Shown here: positions 1-8,125 of the stretch, piece by piece
How the letters are laid out: every line of letters starts with the position of its first letter
Position numbering within the stretch: the stretch's first letter is position 1
Assembly: GCF_900094585.1 (NCBI RefSeq)
Contig: NZ_FMAG01000002.1
Location: 822,007-886,006, forward strand
Origin: Martinezella multihospitum
Lineage (GTDB): Bacteria; Pseudomonadota; Alphaproteobacteria; Rhizobiales; Rhizobiaceae
Reading direction: 5' to 3'
Length of the DNA: 64,000 bases
The notes under the pieces: generated by a model
Seen by the model: the letters and a program-made list of their open reading frames with translations, nothing else
Told to the model about the DNA's origin: nothing
Database searches by the model: none
Position numbers and translations under genes: made by a program

Positions 1-93
1 AATCACTATATACAGATAATGACGACGTGCTTGGCAGCAAGGTTTTCACGCAGATTTGCTTGGCAGAGCCGCCGGATTGCAAAGGAGTCGCAT

Positions 94-495
94 ATGTTTA
101 CGATTGCCAGATCGATAGCAGCCGCAGGTTTCGGTTTGTTGCTGGCGGCCGGTGCCGCCATGCCGGCGAGTGCCTTCACCATGCCATCTCTGTCTGTGCC
201 TCAACCCGTTCAGTCAGACATTATCGAGGTCCGCGATCACGGCCACGGCCATTGGCATCACCACAACCGCTGGGGCAGCGGTCATCGGTTGCATGGCAAT
301 GACAGCTATTACGACGATGATTCCGACAGCGGCGTGCTCTTCAAATCCTTTGTAACCGGCACGCTGTTCAACCGGCAGGGCTCGCAGGGCTATTACGGCA
401 GCCATGCGCGCGACTGCGCAAGCCGCTATCGTTCCTACCGTGCCTCGGACAATACCTATCAGCCGAACCACGGACCGAGGCAGGTGTGCCGTTGA
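94..495 (+). CDS. BA14K family secreted protein
   Basis: A 133-aa protein. The start at 94 is chosen because AAGGAG lies just upstream (82-87) and the next residues form a Sec signal peptide ending near PASA (about residue 26). The mature part has a His-rich stretch (residues 49-60), an Asp-rich stretch, and a C-terminal block with HARDCASRYRSY and two Cys, the hallmark of the BA14K family. The family is named after a 14-kDa immunoreactive, lectin-like Brucella protein and is common in Rhizobiales. A periplasmic or outer-surface location is inferred; the molecular role is not known. The His-rich segment might bind metal, which is speculation. Confidence 0.85.
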   Translation: MFTIARSIAAAGFGLLLAAGAAMPASAFTMPSLSVPQPVQSDIIEVRDHGHGHWHHHNRWGSGHRLHGNDSYYDDDSDSGVLFKSFVTGTLFNRQGSQGYYGSHARDCASRYRSYRASDNTYQPNHGPRQVCR

Positions 496-581
496 ACGCC
501 AATTTTTTCTGAGCAGGCCGACACTTTTCGCTTGCGTCGGGAAACGCTAGACTCTAAACGAAACAAGCCGTTTCGGCAGGT

Positions 582-658
<77 letters not shown>

Positions 659-694
659 TTTATCTCCTTGAACTCCCAATCGAATTTCTGAAAA

Positions 695-1390
695 TCAGCT
701 ACACCAGGACGACGCTTGGCCGGTCCAGCGGCGGGCGAGACCTTCCGACACCATTTGATCGCCGAGCGAGCGCCCCGCGCGCATGGCAATGCGCAACTTG
801 CCGCCATTCGGGTCGTCGCGACGGCTGCTGCCGGAAAGCACGAAGCTTCCATCGTTGAGAATGGCCTGCAGGCGCAGTTTTGCGGCCACGCCTCTCTGTC
901 TTTCGCTGGGGCAGCGCGCCGCACCGGCATCCGGCACATCGATATCGGCCAACTGAATCCTGATGCCGTCTTGCCAGAAGGTATTGCCGTCGACGACGCA
1001 ATTCGTGCCCGAGCCGGCGCCGCATAGCACGAAACGACCGCCGGACTGTGCCCGCAAACTGGGTATGGGCCGTTCGACCGGTATCTTGTTGACCGGCATC
1101 GCCACGGGAATGGCGGCAGGCGGCACCGGCAGGGCGGATGTCGCGCGCGGCTCCGGAGTGACTGCCGCCGTCTTTGTCTGCGGTTTTGCCGCCGGCACCG
1201 GCGCCTCCCGAGCCATATGCGGCATGCCGGCGACTGCGCCGGCATGCGCCAGCATCGACGGCATGTCCTTGCGATGCTGATAGGCGTAGATGCCGGCTAT
1301 CGTTGCCAGACCGACAACGCCCCATAGCCACATCGAATTGCCCGCCTTGGACTGCGGCTTGCGCCGCGTGCGTCGTTTCGCTTTCGCCAT
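695..1390 (-). CDS. Membrane-anchored thermonuclease (SNase)-like protein
   Basis: A 231-aa protein. It has a very basic N terminus (AKAKRRTRRK), one hydrophobic segment at about residues 20-37, a Pro/Ala-rich linker (about 60-115), then a C-terminal SNase-like domain with NCVVDGNTFWQDGIRIQLADID and a Cys-containing segment. Staphylococcal-nuclease domains hydrolyse phosphodiester bonds. Here the Arg/Glu catalytic set is hard to confirm by eye, since the expected RxxxxE region reads SERQRGVAAKLRLQ. The topology suggests an inner-membrane protein with the domain in the periplasm. Similar anchored SNase-like proteins are common in Rhizobiaceae, and nuclease activity is only inferred. The gene ends convergently with nothing. 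Confidence 0.7.
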   Translation of the reverse strand: MAKAKRRTRRKPQSKAGNSMWLWGVVGLATIAGIYAYQHRKDMPSMLAHAGAVAGMPHMAREAPVPAAKPQTKTAAVTPEPRATSALPVPPAAIPVAMPVNKIPVERPIPSLRAQSGGRFVLCGAGSGTNCVVDGNTFWQDGIRIQLADIDVPDAGAARCPSERQRGVAAKLRLQAILNDGSFVLSGSSRRDDPNGGKLRIAMRAGRSLGDQMVSEGLARRWTGQASSWCS

Positions 1391-1483
1391 GGTATCATCC
1401 CTCGATTACGAGGGGGATTATCGCCGCCATTTCTTACCGATCCGTTGGCTTCGGCGGAGATCATGAACTGCGGTGGGGCGAGG

Positions 1484-1879
1484 CTACTTCGCGGCCGCTG
1501 TCGGCGGCTTCAGTTTCACCGACATCGTCACCTGTCCGTTGATCGAAAGCCTCGCGCCGCGATTGTCGAGATTGTTGACCGAGGTATTGTTCGACAGAGC
1601 ACTGATCTCGCAGGCATCGGCAATCGTGTCGAGCAGAGTAGTGCAGCTGCTTGCGGCAATCTTGTAGAAGGATTTCAAAGCCTTCTCCTGCTGCTCCTCG
1701 CTGTCGCCGTCCGCCACGGGATAAGAGATCGATAGTCCCGATTGCACGGATATATATCCTTCGGGCGGCTGGCGAGGGTTGCGCAGCGGAAGATTCTAAA
1801 AGTTCTGCGCGAGGGCCGGCAGGGCCATCGCTGCAAGCGTCAAGCCGAGAACAGTCCGGATCAGAAGTCTGGTCATCAT
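1484..1879 (-). pseudogene. Small secreted protein gene interrupted by an in-frame TAG
   Basis: Reading from ATG at 1879, the frame gives a clear signal peptide (MMTRLLIRTVLGLTLAAMAL then PALAQNF), hits TAG at 1796-1798, and continues in the same frame for 103 sense codons (NLPLRNPRQPPEGYISVQSG onward) to TAG at 1484-1486. The continuation looks like the real mature protein: PPEGY follows at once, two Cys are spaced as for a disulphide, and it ends in a charged tail. The likeliest explanation is a CAG-to-TAG nonsense change right after the cleavage site; a sequencing error or stop readthrough is possible. A start at the internal GTG (1747) would give an 87-aa protein without a signal peptide. 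The family was not recognised. Confidence 0.6.
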
Positions 1880-2115
1880 TGTGCCTCCGTTTTTTCTGCT
1901 TATCGCAGATGTGGATAAAGGCTTGGTGATACACTAACTTAAAATTGTACCTTCGATAGAATTTCCGTATAATTTGCGAATCAGAGATGCATCGGCCGAA
2001 ATGCTTCCTTGCCAACCCCGCACGCAAGGCGCATAGTCTAGCCCTGTCGTCGGGAATAAAACGGGTGCCGGCGAAGTACTGCGTGCTTCTACCCGACAGA
2101 CAATGAGACGCGCAA

Positions 2116-2328
2116 ATGCTGGACACACCTATCCATCCACGAGATCTGCCGCTGTTTTCAGACGATCTGGATCGCCTCGAGAAGGTGTTGGACATGGTCT
2201 GCAAGGATCGTGGCATGAACCCTCGCAGCCTTGAGGCCGAGCGCCTGGGCGCACTGATTATTCAGCTTTATCGCCAGGGCGTGAAGGACGACGCGAAGCT
2301 GCTCGCGCTTGCACGGGCTTATTTCTGA
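2116..2328 (+). CDS. Conserved hypothetical protein, 70 aa
   Basis: A small soluble protein with no signal peptide or membrane segment. It is mostly helical: an N-terminal segment (LFSDDLDRLEKVLDMVCKDR), then LEAERLGALIIQLYRQGVKD and a C-terminal LLALARAYF. Spacing and codon use are normal for the genome. The pattern is that of short rhizobial proteins of unknown function. Because the ATG at 2116 has only a weak ribosome-binding site, the start is less sure than the frame. No function is proposed. Confidence 0.6.
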   Translation: MLDTPIHPRDLPLFSDDLDRLEKVLDMVCKDRGMNPRSLEAERLGALIIQLYRQGVKDDAKLLALARAYF

Positions 2329-2345
2329 CGCAGCTGCGTTTTTTT
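2328..2345 (+). terminator. Possible weak intrinsic terminator
   Basis: The self-complementary ACGCAGCTGCGT overlaps the last base of the stop codon of the 70-aa gene and is followed by seven T residues. The usable stem is only four pairs around AGCT, so termination may be inefficient. Confidence 0.35.
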
Positions 2346-2554
2346 GTGGCCGAAAATCTAATCGATTTAAGCTGATTTCACATAGCAGCAATGATGCTTT
2401 GTGCCTGTTCGAAGCGGACCGGCCCTCCTATATTTGCTGCGTTGCACAAAGAGATTCGATTTCTCGATGTCACTGATTCTGGAAAGGAACAGTGCGCGCC
2501 AGCCCGCAGCGGAAGAAAAACCGACCGCGACTGGCGTGGATAGAAAGGTCCATG

Positions 2555-3574
2555 ATGAATTTTAAAGTTCCGAGCCGGCTTCGCCGCTTGCTCGTCGATT
2601 CCGTCGAGCTGCCGCAGCTCAAGTTTCCGATGACGCAGCCGCTTTCGCAGCCGTTGCGCCGTCGCGTTTCGACGCGTCCGTCGCCGCAGCGGCTGACGGA
2701 AGTTTTGTGGTTCGGCCGCAATCCCGGCAATCTGCGCATGCTCGAATATGTGCCGCCGGGCGTGAAGGGGCCGATACCGCTCGTCGTTGTTCTGCATGGC
2801 TGTCATCAGAATGCCGAGGATTTCGATCGCGCGAGCGGTTGGACGGCACTTGCCCGCCAGCATGGATTTGCGGTGCTTTATGCGGAGCAGAAGGCATCGA
2901 ACAACCCAAATCTCTGTTTCAACTGGTTTCGCCCGAGCCTGGTCACGCGCGATCGCGGTGAGCTTGGCTCTATCAGAGAAATGATCGAGTTCAGCCGCCG
3001 CCTGCATGCGATCGACGATAGCAGGATCTTCGTCATGGGCCTCTCGGCCGGCGGTGCTGTGGCAGCCGCATTGCTCGCGACCTATCCAGAACTCTTTGCC
3101 GCAGGCGCCATCATCGGCGGCCTGCCTTTCGGCGCTGCCCGCGATGCCATGTCGGCGCTTGACGTCATGAAGCGCGGCTCAAGCCGCCCGGCGGAAAAAT
3201 GGGGTGAGCTCGTTCGCGAGGTTTCCCCCGAAGCTGCTCGCTATCCGGTCGTCTCCATCTGGCATGGCGATGCCGATGACGTGGTATCCTTCGCCAATGC
3301 CGAGGCATCCGTCGCGCAATGGCTGACCGCACGGGAGCGTCCGCGCACCAAGGGTCGGCTGCGTCTCTTCGAAGGCGGCGAGCGGCGCGAATGGCGCGAC
3401 GACTATGGCCATTTGATCCTGGAGCTCGTGACGCTGACCGATTTCGGGCATGGCCTGCCGGTTGGCTCCATTGTTGAAGGCTGGGAGCCGGCAAACAACA
3501 CCGAACGCTACATCCTGCCTGCAGCCCTCTCTGCGCCCGAAGAGCTTGCCAAAAGCTGGAAACTCGCAGCCTGA
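2555..3574 (+). CDS. PHB-depolymerase-family alpha/beta hydrolase (esterase)
   Basis: A 339-aa serine hydrolase of the extracellular PHB-depolymerase/feruloyl-esterase type (esterase_phb family). Visible motifs are the oxyanion segment VVLHGCHQN, the nucleophile elbow GLSAGG (Ser164), HGDADDVV carrying the likely catalytic Asp241, and DFGHGLP with His299. The ATG at 2555 is preferred over 2552 because GAAAGG (2543-2548) is then better spaced. There is no convincing signal peptide; the N-terminal 60 residues are basic and poorly conserved-looking, so location is uncertain. The substrate may be short-chain polyhydroxyalkanoate or another ester and cannot be read from sequence. Confidence 0.85.
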   Translation: MNFKVPSRLRRLLVDSVELPQLKFPMTQPLSQPLRRRVSTRPSPQRLTEVLWFGRNPGNLRMLEYVPPGVKGPIPLVVVLHGCHQNAEDFDRASGWTALARQHGFAVLYAEQKASNNPNLCFNWFRPSLVTRDRGELGSIREMIEFSRRLHAIDDSRIFVMGLSAGGAVAAALLATYPELFAAGAIIGGLPFGAARDAMSALDVMKRGSSRPAEKWGELVREVSPEAARYPVVSIWHGDADDVVSFANAEASVAQWLTARERPRTKGRLRLFEGGERREWRDDYGHLILELVTLTDFGHGLPVGSIVEGWEPANNTERYILPAALSAPEELAKSWKLAA

Positions 3575-3646
3575 GGCAGGTCGCGCAAGGCCTAGGGTTC
3601 TAAAGGCAGGAGCGGCTCCTGGAGATTGCAAACCCTGCTTCAGCCA

Positions 3647-3937
3647 TCAATCGTCATTGGTGGCATTCAGGTTTTCCGGCCGAATGCCATCATTCTCGGA
3701 CCAATGCTTGAAGCGAATGCCGGGGCCGCCCGTGCCGTCACTGCCACCGGCGAGGAAAAGCACGCCGTGGTTCTCGAGGACGGAGCGAACTGTCGCAAGC
3801 GCCCTCATATCCGCCGAGCCGGCGCCTGCTTCCAGCGCTTCGATCGCCGAAACTGGGAGTTTGCTCTCGCCGGCGAGCGTCTCCACCGTCAGTCCGAGCA
3901 TAGCGCGCGCACCGCGCAATTGTGCTGAAGTAATCAT
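3647..3937 (-). CDS. Small XRE-type helix-turn-helix protein
   Basis: A 96-aa protein. The N-terminal half (QLRGARAMLGLTVETLA, then SKLPVSAIEALEAG) has the spacing of a Cro/C1-type HTH with LGLTVETLA as helix 2 and VSAIEALE as the recognition region. The C-terminal half (VRSVLENHGVLFLAGG) resembles the short tail seen in many alphaproteobacterial HTH_3 regulators. It lies 64 bases downstream of the glycosyltransferase gene on the same strand, so it could be co-transcribed with the polysaccharide operon. A regulatory link to that operon is only suggested by position. Confidence 0.75.
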   Translation of the reverse strand: MITSAQLRGARAMLGLTVETLAGESKLPVSAIEALEAGAGSADMRALATVRSVLENHGVLFLAGGSDGTGGPGIRFKHWSENDGIRPENLNATNDD

Positions 3938-3950
3938 GAGTTAAGTCTAT

Positions 3951-3983
3951 CGCATCGGCTTGAAAAGCGGAACCGGTTTCCGA
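3951..3983. repeat. Palindromic intergenic element
   Basis: CATCGG (3951-3956) and CCGATG (3978-3983) flank an AAAAGCGGAACCGGTTT core. The core resembles short palindromic repeats I associate with rhizobial intergenic regions. It sits between the XRE gene and the glycosyltransferase gene. No second copy was noticed in this window. Confidence 0.35.
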
Positions 3984-4001
3984 TGAAAATCCTCTGCGAG
4001 T

Positions 4002-5237
4002 TTAAAGGGCCGCCGCGCTTTTCTCCCGGCCCTCGCGCTTATTGTCCAAACCGGAATTTGCTACCAACTCCAGTGGGGCAGGGGCGGGGTAGCCGAGCAG
4101 ATCATGGTAGATCTTCTCGGTCGCATCGGCCATGCCGGCCAGCGTATAGCCATCCTTGCGGCGGCGGGCTTCGGCGGTAAAATTCGCCAGCAGCGTCGGA
4201 TCGGCAAAACGTGCCATCGCGACCGCCAACGCTTCCGGGTTATCGCTGTTGGGCACGATGTAGCCGTTCTTGCCGTGCTCCAGCACCGTGCGTGCGCCAC
4301 CGACATCGGCGAGCAGCAGCGGCTTGCCGGCAGCCGCTGCCTCCAGCATCACATAGGACATCGCCTCGTAGCGGCTCGGCATGACGACGACATCGAAGGC
4401 GTCGATGGCCGTCACGCCCGGCACGCTACCATCGATGCGGGCGCGATCTTCAAGCCCGGCCGCCTTGATCATTTCTCTTGTGACGTCGGCCAGCTCACCG
4501 ATCCCGATCATCAGCAGATGCGCTTGCGGCAATTGGGCCGCTATCCGCGCAAAAGCCGCGACCAGGCGCTCGGGCGCCTTCTGTTGCGTCATCCTGCCGA
4601 CGAAGCCGAAGAGCAAAGCCTCCTGAGGAATGCCGTATCGTCTGCGGATGGCCGCTCGCTGGCTGAGGGGAGGCGCGTTGACGCCGTTGACGACGACGCG
4701 CAGGCGTTTTTCCGGGATGCCGAGCGACAGGGCGTGATTATATTCATCCTGCGAAACGCAAACCAGGCGATCCGTCAGCCATGTCCCGAGAAGGCGCTCG
4801 ATGCCGCCATAGATCAGGCGGCCTTTCGCACCGAGCGTCGGATCCATAGTGCGGAAGGCATGAGGCGTATAGAGAACGGGGACATGGCGCCCCGGCAAAC
4901 GCAGGCGCGTCAACGCGCCAGCTTTCGAGCTGTGGCCATGGATCAGATCAAACGGCCCATGAATGGCAGCGATCTTGCGCAGTTGCCACCATGCCGTCAG
5001 GTCCCAAGGGCCGGGCGCGCGCCGCATGGCGAGTGGAATGACATTGTCCAGGCCGATATTTTCCAGCTCTGCGACGAAAGCGGGCTCGGCCCGCACCGGG
5101 GAATAGATAGCGGTCACGGAATGGCCGCGATGCTGCATGGCGCGGCATAGATCGAGAAAATGTCGTCCGGAGCCACCGCCGCTCGGCTCGAGAACCTGCA
5201 GCAACGACAGGCGTTTGACCTTGGTGCGAATGTTCAC
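4002..5237 (-). CDS. Glycosyltransferase family 4 (GT-B fold)
   Basis: A 411-aa cytoplasmic glycosyltransferase. The N-terminal acceptor domain has LQVLEPSGGGSGRHFLDLCR and the HGHSSKAG segment. The C-terminal donor domain has LFGFVGRMTQQKAPERLV and the EAMSYVMLEAAAAGKPLL region with the retaining GT4 E-x7-E pattern. It starts with GTG, whose bases overlap the stop of the upstream Wzy-like gene (GTGA, 5234-5237), and AAGGGA lies just upstream. That coupling makes it the last gene of the polysaccharide operon. It probably adds a sugar to the lipid-linked repeat unit; donor and acceptor are unknown. Confidence 0.88.
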   Translation of the reverse strand: MNIRTKVKRLSLLQVLEPSGGGSGRHFLDLCRAMQHRGHSVTAIYSPVRAEPAFVAELENIGLDNVIPLAMRRAPGPWDLTAWWQLRKIAAIHGPFDLIHGHSSKAGALTRLRLPGRHVPVLYTPHAFRTMDPTLGAKGRLIYGGIERLLGTWLTDRLVCVSQDEYNHALSLGIPEKRLRVVVNGVNAPPLSQRAAIRRRYGIPQEALLFGFVGRMTQQKAPERLVAAFARIAAQLPQAHLLMIGIGELADVTREMIKAAGLEDRARIDGSVPGVTAIDAFDVVVMPSRYEAMSYVMLEAAAAGKPLLLADVGGARTVLEHGKNGYIVPNSDNPEALAVAMARFADPTLLANFTAEARRRKDGYTLAGMADATEKIYHDLLGYPAPAPLELVANSGLDNKREGREKSAAAL

Positions 5238-6496
5238 CGCGCAGCTTCCCTTTTGTTCAAATCACGCTGATACTTTTGCTCCAGGGCGCCGCAGCCCCAG
5301 ACGATGCCGATCAGCATGTAGAAATGGCGCCAGTGGTCGGTATCGATGACGTTGCCGATACCGACATGGCCGAGAATGACAATCCAGGCGATCATCACGT
5401 AGGGCTGCCACGGCCGCTCCCTCAGCAGGTTGCGGAAGCCGATATAGATGGTCCAGCAGATCATGCTGACCCAGGTGACGAAGCCGATCCAGCCATAGGT
5501 GGTCAGCGTCTTCAGCCAGGTATTGTGTTCGTCTTCACGAAAGATCTGGCCGAAGACCAGTGGCCCGATGCCGAACGGCCGTTCCATCGACATTTGGAAG
5601 CCGATGCTGTGGCGCTCGAAGCGGCCGAGATGCCCGCCGTCATAGCTCTGCACGAGCTGCAGGCGGGTGGAAAACAGGTCGCTGACCTGCGGGAACTGCA
5701 GCGCGACGACGAGCAGGACGACCATCAGGATGATGGCTGCCAGTGACATCACCAGGATGCGCAGCCGAAAGGTATTGCTGCGGTGTTTCAGCAGCATGCA
5801 GAAGATCAGCATCGCCGAGGCGAAGGCGAAGAGAGCCCAGGCGGCGCGGGAGAAGGACAGGAAAATGCCAAAGGCGAGCACGAACAGGCAGATGCCTTTG
5901 ATCGGTGCCTTCTTCAGGTCGCCGATCAGAAGGCCGTGCATGAGATAGAGGCTTGGTGCCACGAGATAGGGGCCGAAGACGTTCGGATCCTGGAATGCAC
6001 CCATGGCGCGGTCGTATCGCGTAAAAATGTCGAAGCCGGGCACGGTATGGAAATAGCCGAGAATGCCGAGGCTTGCGGTGATCAGTGCCGCCACCACCCA
6101 GGTATTGAAGATCAGCTTCAGCCGCTTTTCGTTGTCTTCGGTAATGGCGGCATAGAAGACGGAGCTCAGCGCCAGGAAGGTGGAAACGGCGATATAGATC
6201 GGGCCGGCAAGATGATCGCTGGCGGCGAGATCATGCATCTGGGTGATCGACAGCATGCCGCCGATGTTGAACAGCAGGAACAACGCCAGAAGTGGTGCAA
6301 CGCTGCGCGAGATTTTCAGCCCGAGAATGAACCAAGTGCCGATGAGAAAGGCGAGCCACAGCTCATAGGGCGCTGGCTCGGCGATGACGAAACCCGACAG
6401 GAACACACCGATGGCGACGCTGGCCGTACCGACCAGCCGCATGGCGGCAAGCTGCGGCTGCGCGACGCGGGGCGATGGCAGGTCGATCGCGCTCAA
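5234..6496 (-). CDS. O-antigen ligase/Wzy-type polysaccharide polymerase
   Basis: A 420-aa integral membrane protein with roughly ten to twelve hydrophobic segments and one large periplasmic loop before the last helices. The block DRAMGAFQDPNVFGPYL and later FGIGPLVFGQIFREDEHNTWL are characteristic of the O-antigen ligase/polymerase superfamily (Wzy_C). It would polymerise lipid-linked repeat units at the periplasmic face of the inner membrane. The annotated start is TTG overlapping the upstream stop (TTGA, 6493-6496); an ATG at 6442 is the alternative and would remove 18 residues. It lies between the priming transferase and a glycosyltransferase in one operon. Confidence 0.85.
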   Translation of the reverse strand: MSAIDLPSPRVAQPQLAAMRLVGTASVAIGVFLSGFVIAEPAPYELWLAFLIGTWFILGLKISRSVAPLLALFLLFNIGGMLSITQMHDLAASDHLAGPIYIAVSTFLALSSVFYAAITEDNEKRLKLIFNTWVVAALITASLGILGYFHTVPGFDIFTRYDRAMGAFQDPNVFGPYLVAPSLYLMHGLLIGDLKKAPIKGICLFVLAFGIFLSFSRAAWALFAFASAMLIFCMLLKHRSNTFRLRILVMSLAAIILMVVLLVVALQFPQVSDLFSTRLQLVQSYDGGHLGRFERHSIGFQMSMERPFGIGPLVFGQIFREDEHNTWLKTLTTYGWIGFVTWVSMICWTIYIGFRNLLRERPWQPYVMIAWIVILGHVGIGNVIDTDHWRHFYMLIGIVWGCGALEQKYQRDLNKREAAR

Positions 6497-8049
6497 TAGG
6501 CATTTTCCGTATTGAGCAGACGAAACGGCGTCAGGAACAGGATCTTCAGATCGAAGAGCAGCGACCAGTTCTCGATGTAGTAAAGATCATAGGCCGTGCG
6601 GAACTTGATCTTGTCATCGGTGTCGATCTCGCCGCGCCAGCCGTTGATCTGCGCCCAGCCGGTGACGCCGGGCTTGACGCGATGGCGCGCGAAATAGCCT
6701 TCGACGACGTCGGCATAGGTGCGGTTGTGGCTGGCGGCCAGAACGGCGTGAGGGCGCGGTCCCACAAGCGAGAGGCTGCCGAGCAGCACGTTGAAAAGCT
6801 GCGGCAACTCGTCGATCGACGTCTTGCGGATGAAGCGGCCGACAGGGGTCACGCGCGGGTCGTTCTTCGTCACGGCATTGCGCGCCGTCGGATCGCTCAT
6901 GTTCGTATACATGGAGCGGAACTTGAAGACGTTGATGATCTCGTTGTTGAAGCCGTGGCGCTTCTGCATGAAGAAGACCGGGCCTCTTGAGGTCGCCTTC
7001 ACGGCGATCGCGGCACCCAGCATGATCGGCCAGAGGAGGGCGAGCGCGACCACGCTGAAGAAGATGTCGAAGATGCGCTTGGCAACGCCGTCCCAGTCGC
7101 GGATCGGCTTGTTAAAGATGTCGAGCATCGGCACGGCGCCGACATGGGAATAGGCGCGGGGCCGGAAGCGCAGCTTGTTGGCGTGGGCGGCAAGACGAAT
7201 GTCGACAGGCAGCACCCAGAGCATCTTCAGCAATTGCAGGATGCGGTCTTCGGCACTGATCGGCAGTGCGATGATCAGCATGTCTATGCGCACGAGACGG
7301 GCGAATTCGACCAGTTCCGAGACCGTGCCGAGTTTCGGATAGCCGGCGACCATGATCGGAGAGCGCTTTTCGCCGCGATCGTCGAAGATACCGCAGATAC
7401 GGATATCGTTATCGGGCTGATGTTCCAGCGCGCGGATGAGCTCCTTTGCCGGTTCGCCGCCGCCGACGATGACGGCGCGTCTTTCCATGACACCGTTGCG
7501 GGCCCAGTGGCGGATACCGTAGGCGAAAAGCAGGCGGGCGACGAGGAGGAAGCCTGCGCCTGCCGCGAGCCAGAGGCTGAGAAGCGAGAGGGAGTAGATA
7601 TTGTTGATGTCGAAGGGGAGGAGGGCGATGGCCATGACCGCGAAGGCGGCCGCCCAGGACCCGAGAATCCGGTGCAGGAAGTGATGCGGCGAGCGCAAGA
7701 CCGGTATCTGATAGGCATCCGCAATCTGCAGGAAAACGATGGCAAGACCACAGAGGGCGATCGTCACCACGGCCTTCGACAGGAAGGGATGATTGTCCGA
7801 CGTCCCGAAGAGGAGAATCGCAAGCCCGAATGCGAGCAGCGACAGAAATTCGAACAGCCGATATTGTCCGACGATGATTGCCGGAGACTGGTTGGTTTCG
7901 CGGAGCTGTTCGGCGATTTGCCGCGCATAGGCATTCATGCTGTCTGGGCGATCGCTATGAGTCTCGCCGGCACCACGGGTGCGGATTTCCGAAACCTGCT
8001 TGCGAATATTGTCCAAGTTAAATTGCTCGGACTTTTCGGTAGTGTTCAT
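6493..8049 (-). CDS. Undecaprenyl-phosphate glycosylphosphotransferase (WcaJ/HfsE type)
   Basis: A 518-aa priming enzyme that transfers a hexose-1-phosphate (probably glucose) from a UDP-sugar to undecaprenyl phosphate. The N terminus is cytosolic, followed by four membrane segments (about residues 65-180), a Rossmann-like CoA_binding_3 domain (VIVGGGEPAKELIRAL), a fifth hydrophobic segment (about 320-345) and the C-terminal transferase core. The core has QKRHGFNNEIINVFKFRSM, TSIDELPQLFNVLLG and LVGPRPH. This architecture is that of polyisoprenyl-phosphate hexose-1-phosphate transferases such as WcaJ, HfsE or UppE. The gene is separated by 76 bases from the upstream glycosyltransferase and overlaps the downstream polymerase gene by four bases. 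Confidence 0.92.
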   Translation of the reverse strand: MNTTEKSEQFNLDNIRKQVSEIRTRGAGETHSDRPDSMNAYARQIAEQLRETNQSPAIIVGQYRLFEFLSLLAFGLAILLFGTSDNHPFLSKAVVTIALCGLAIVFLQIADAYQIPVLRSPHHFLHRILGSWAAAFAVMAIALLPFDINNIYSLSLLSLWLAAGAGFLLVARLLFAYGIRHWARNGVMERRAVIVGGGEPAKELIRALEHQPDNDIRICGIFDDRGEKRSPIMVAGYPKLGTVSELVEFARLVRIDMLIIALPISAEDRILQLLKMLWVLPVDIRLAAHANKLRFRPRAYSHVGAVPMLDIFNKPIRDWDGVAKRIFDIFFSVVALALLWPIMLGAAIAVKATSRGPVFFMQKRHGFNNEIINVFKFRSMYTNMSDPTARNAVTKNDPRVTPVGRFIRKTSIDELPQLFNVLLGSLSLVGPRPHAVLAASHNRTYADVVEGYFARHRVKPGVTGWAQINGWRGEIDTDDKIKFRTAYDLYYIENWSLLFDLKILFLTPFRLLNTENAY

Positions 8050-8055
8050 GGCAGC

Positions 8056-8077
8056 TTATCCGGTCGTTACCGGACAA
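8056..8077. promoter_or_regulatory. Perfect hairpin ahead of the priming transferase gene
   Basis: TCCGGT-CGTT-ACCGGA (8059-8074) forms a six-pair stem with a tetraloop. It is extended by three more pairs beyond one mismatch, and lies 7-28 bases upstream of the start at 8049. It could be an operator, a processing site inside the operon or a translation-control hairpin, since the start codon has no strong ribosome-binding site. Confidence 0.35.
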
Positions 8078-8125
8078 GGCCTATCAGATATCAGCTAAGA
8101 AACACTTACAACACTTGCCTGTATT

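Noticed and set aside
3450..3944. A 164-codon plus-strand frame spanning the esterase end and the XRE gene
   Set aside because: It overlaps two better supported genes and has composition typical of an off-frame read.
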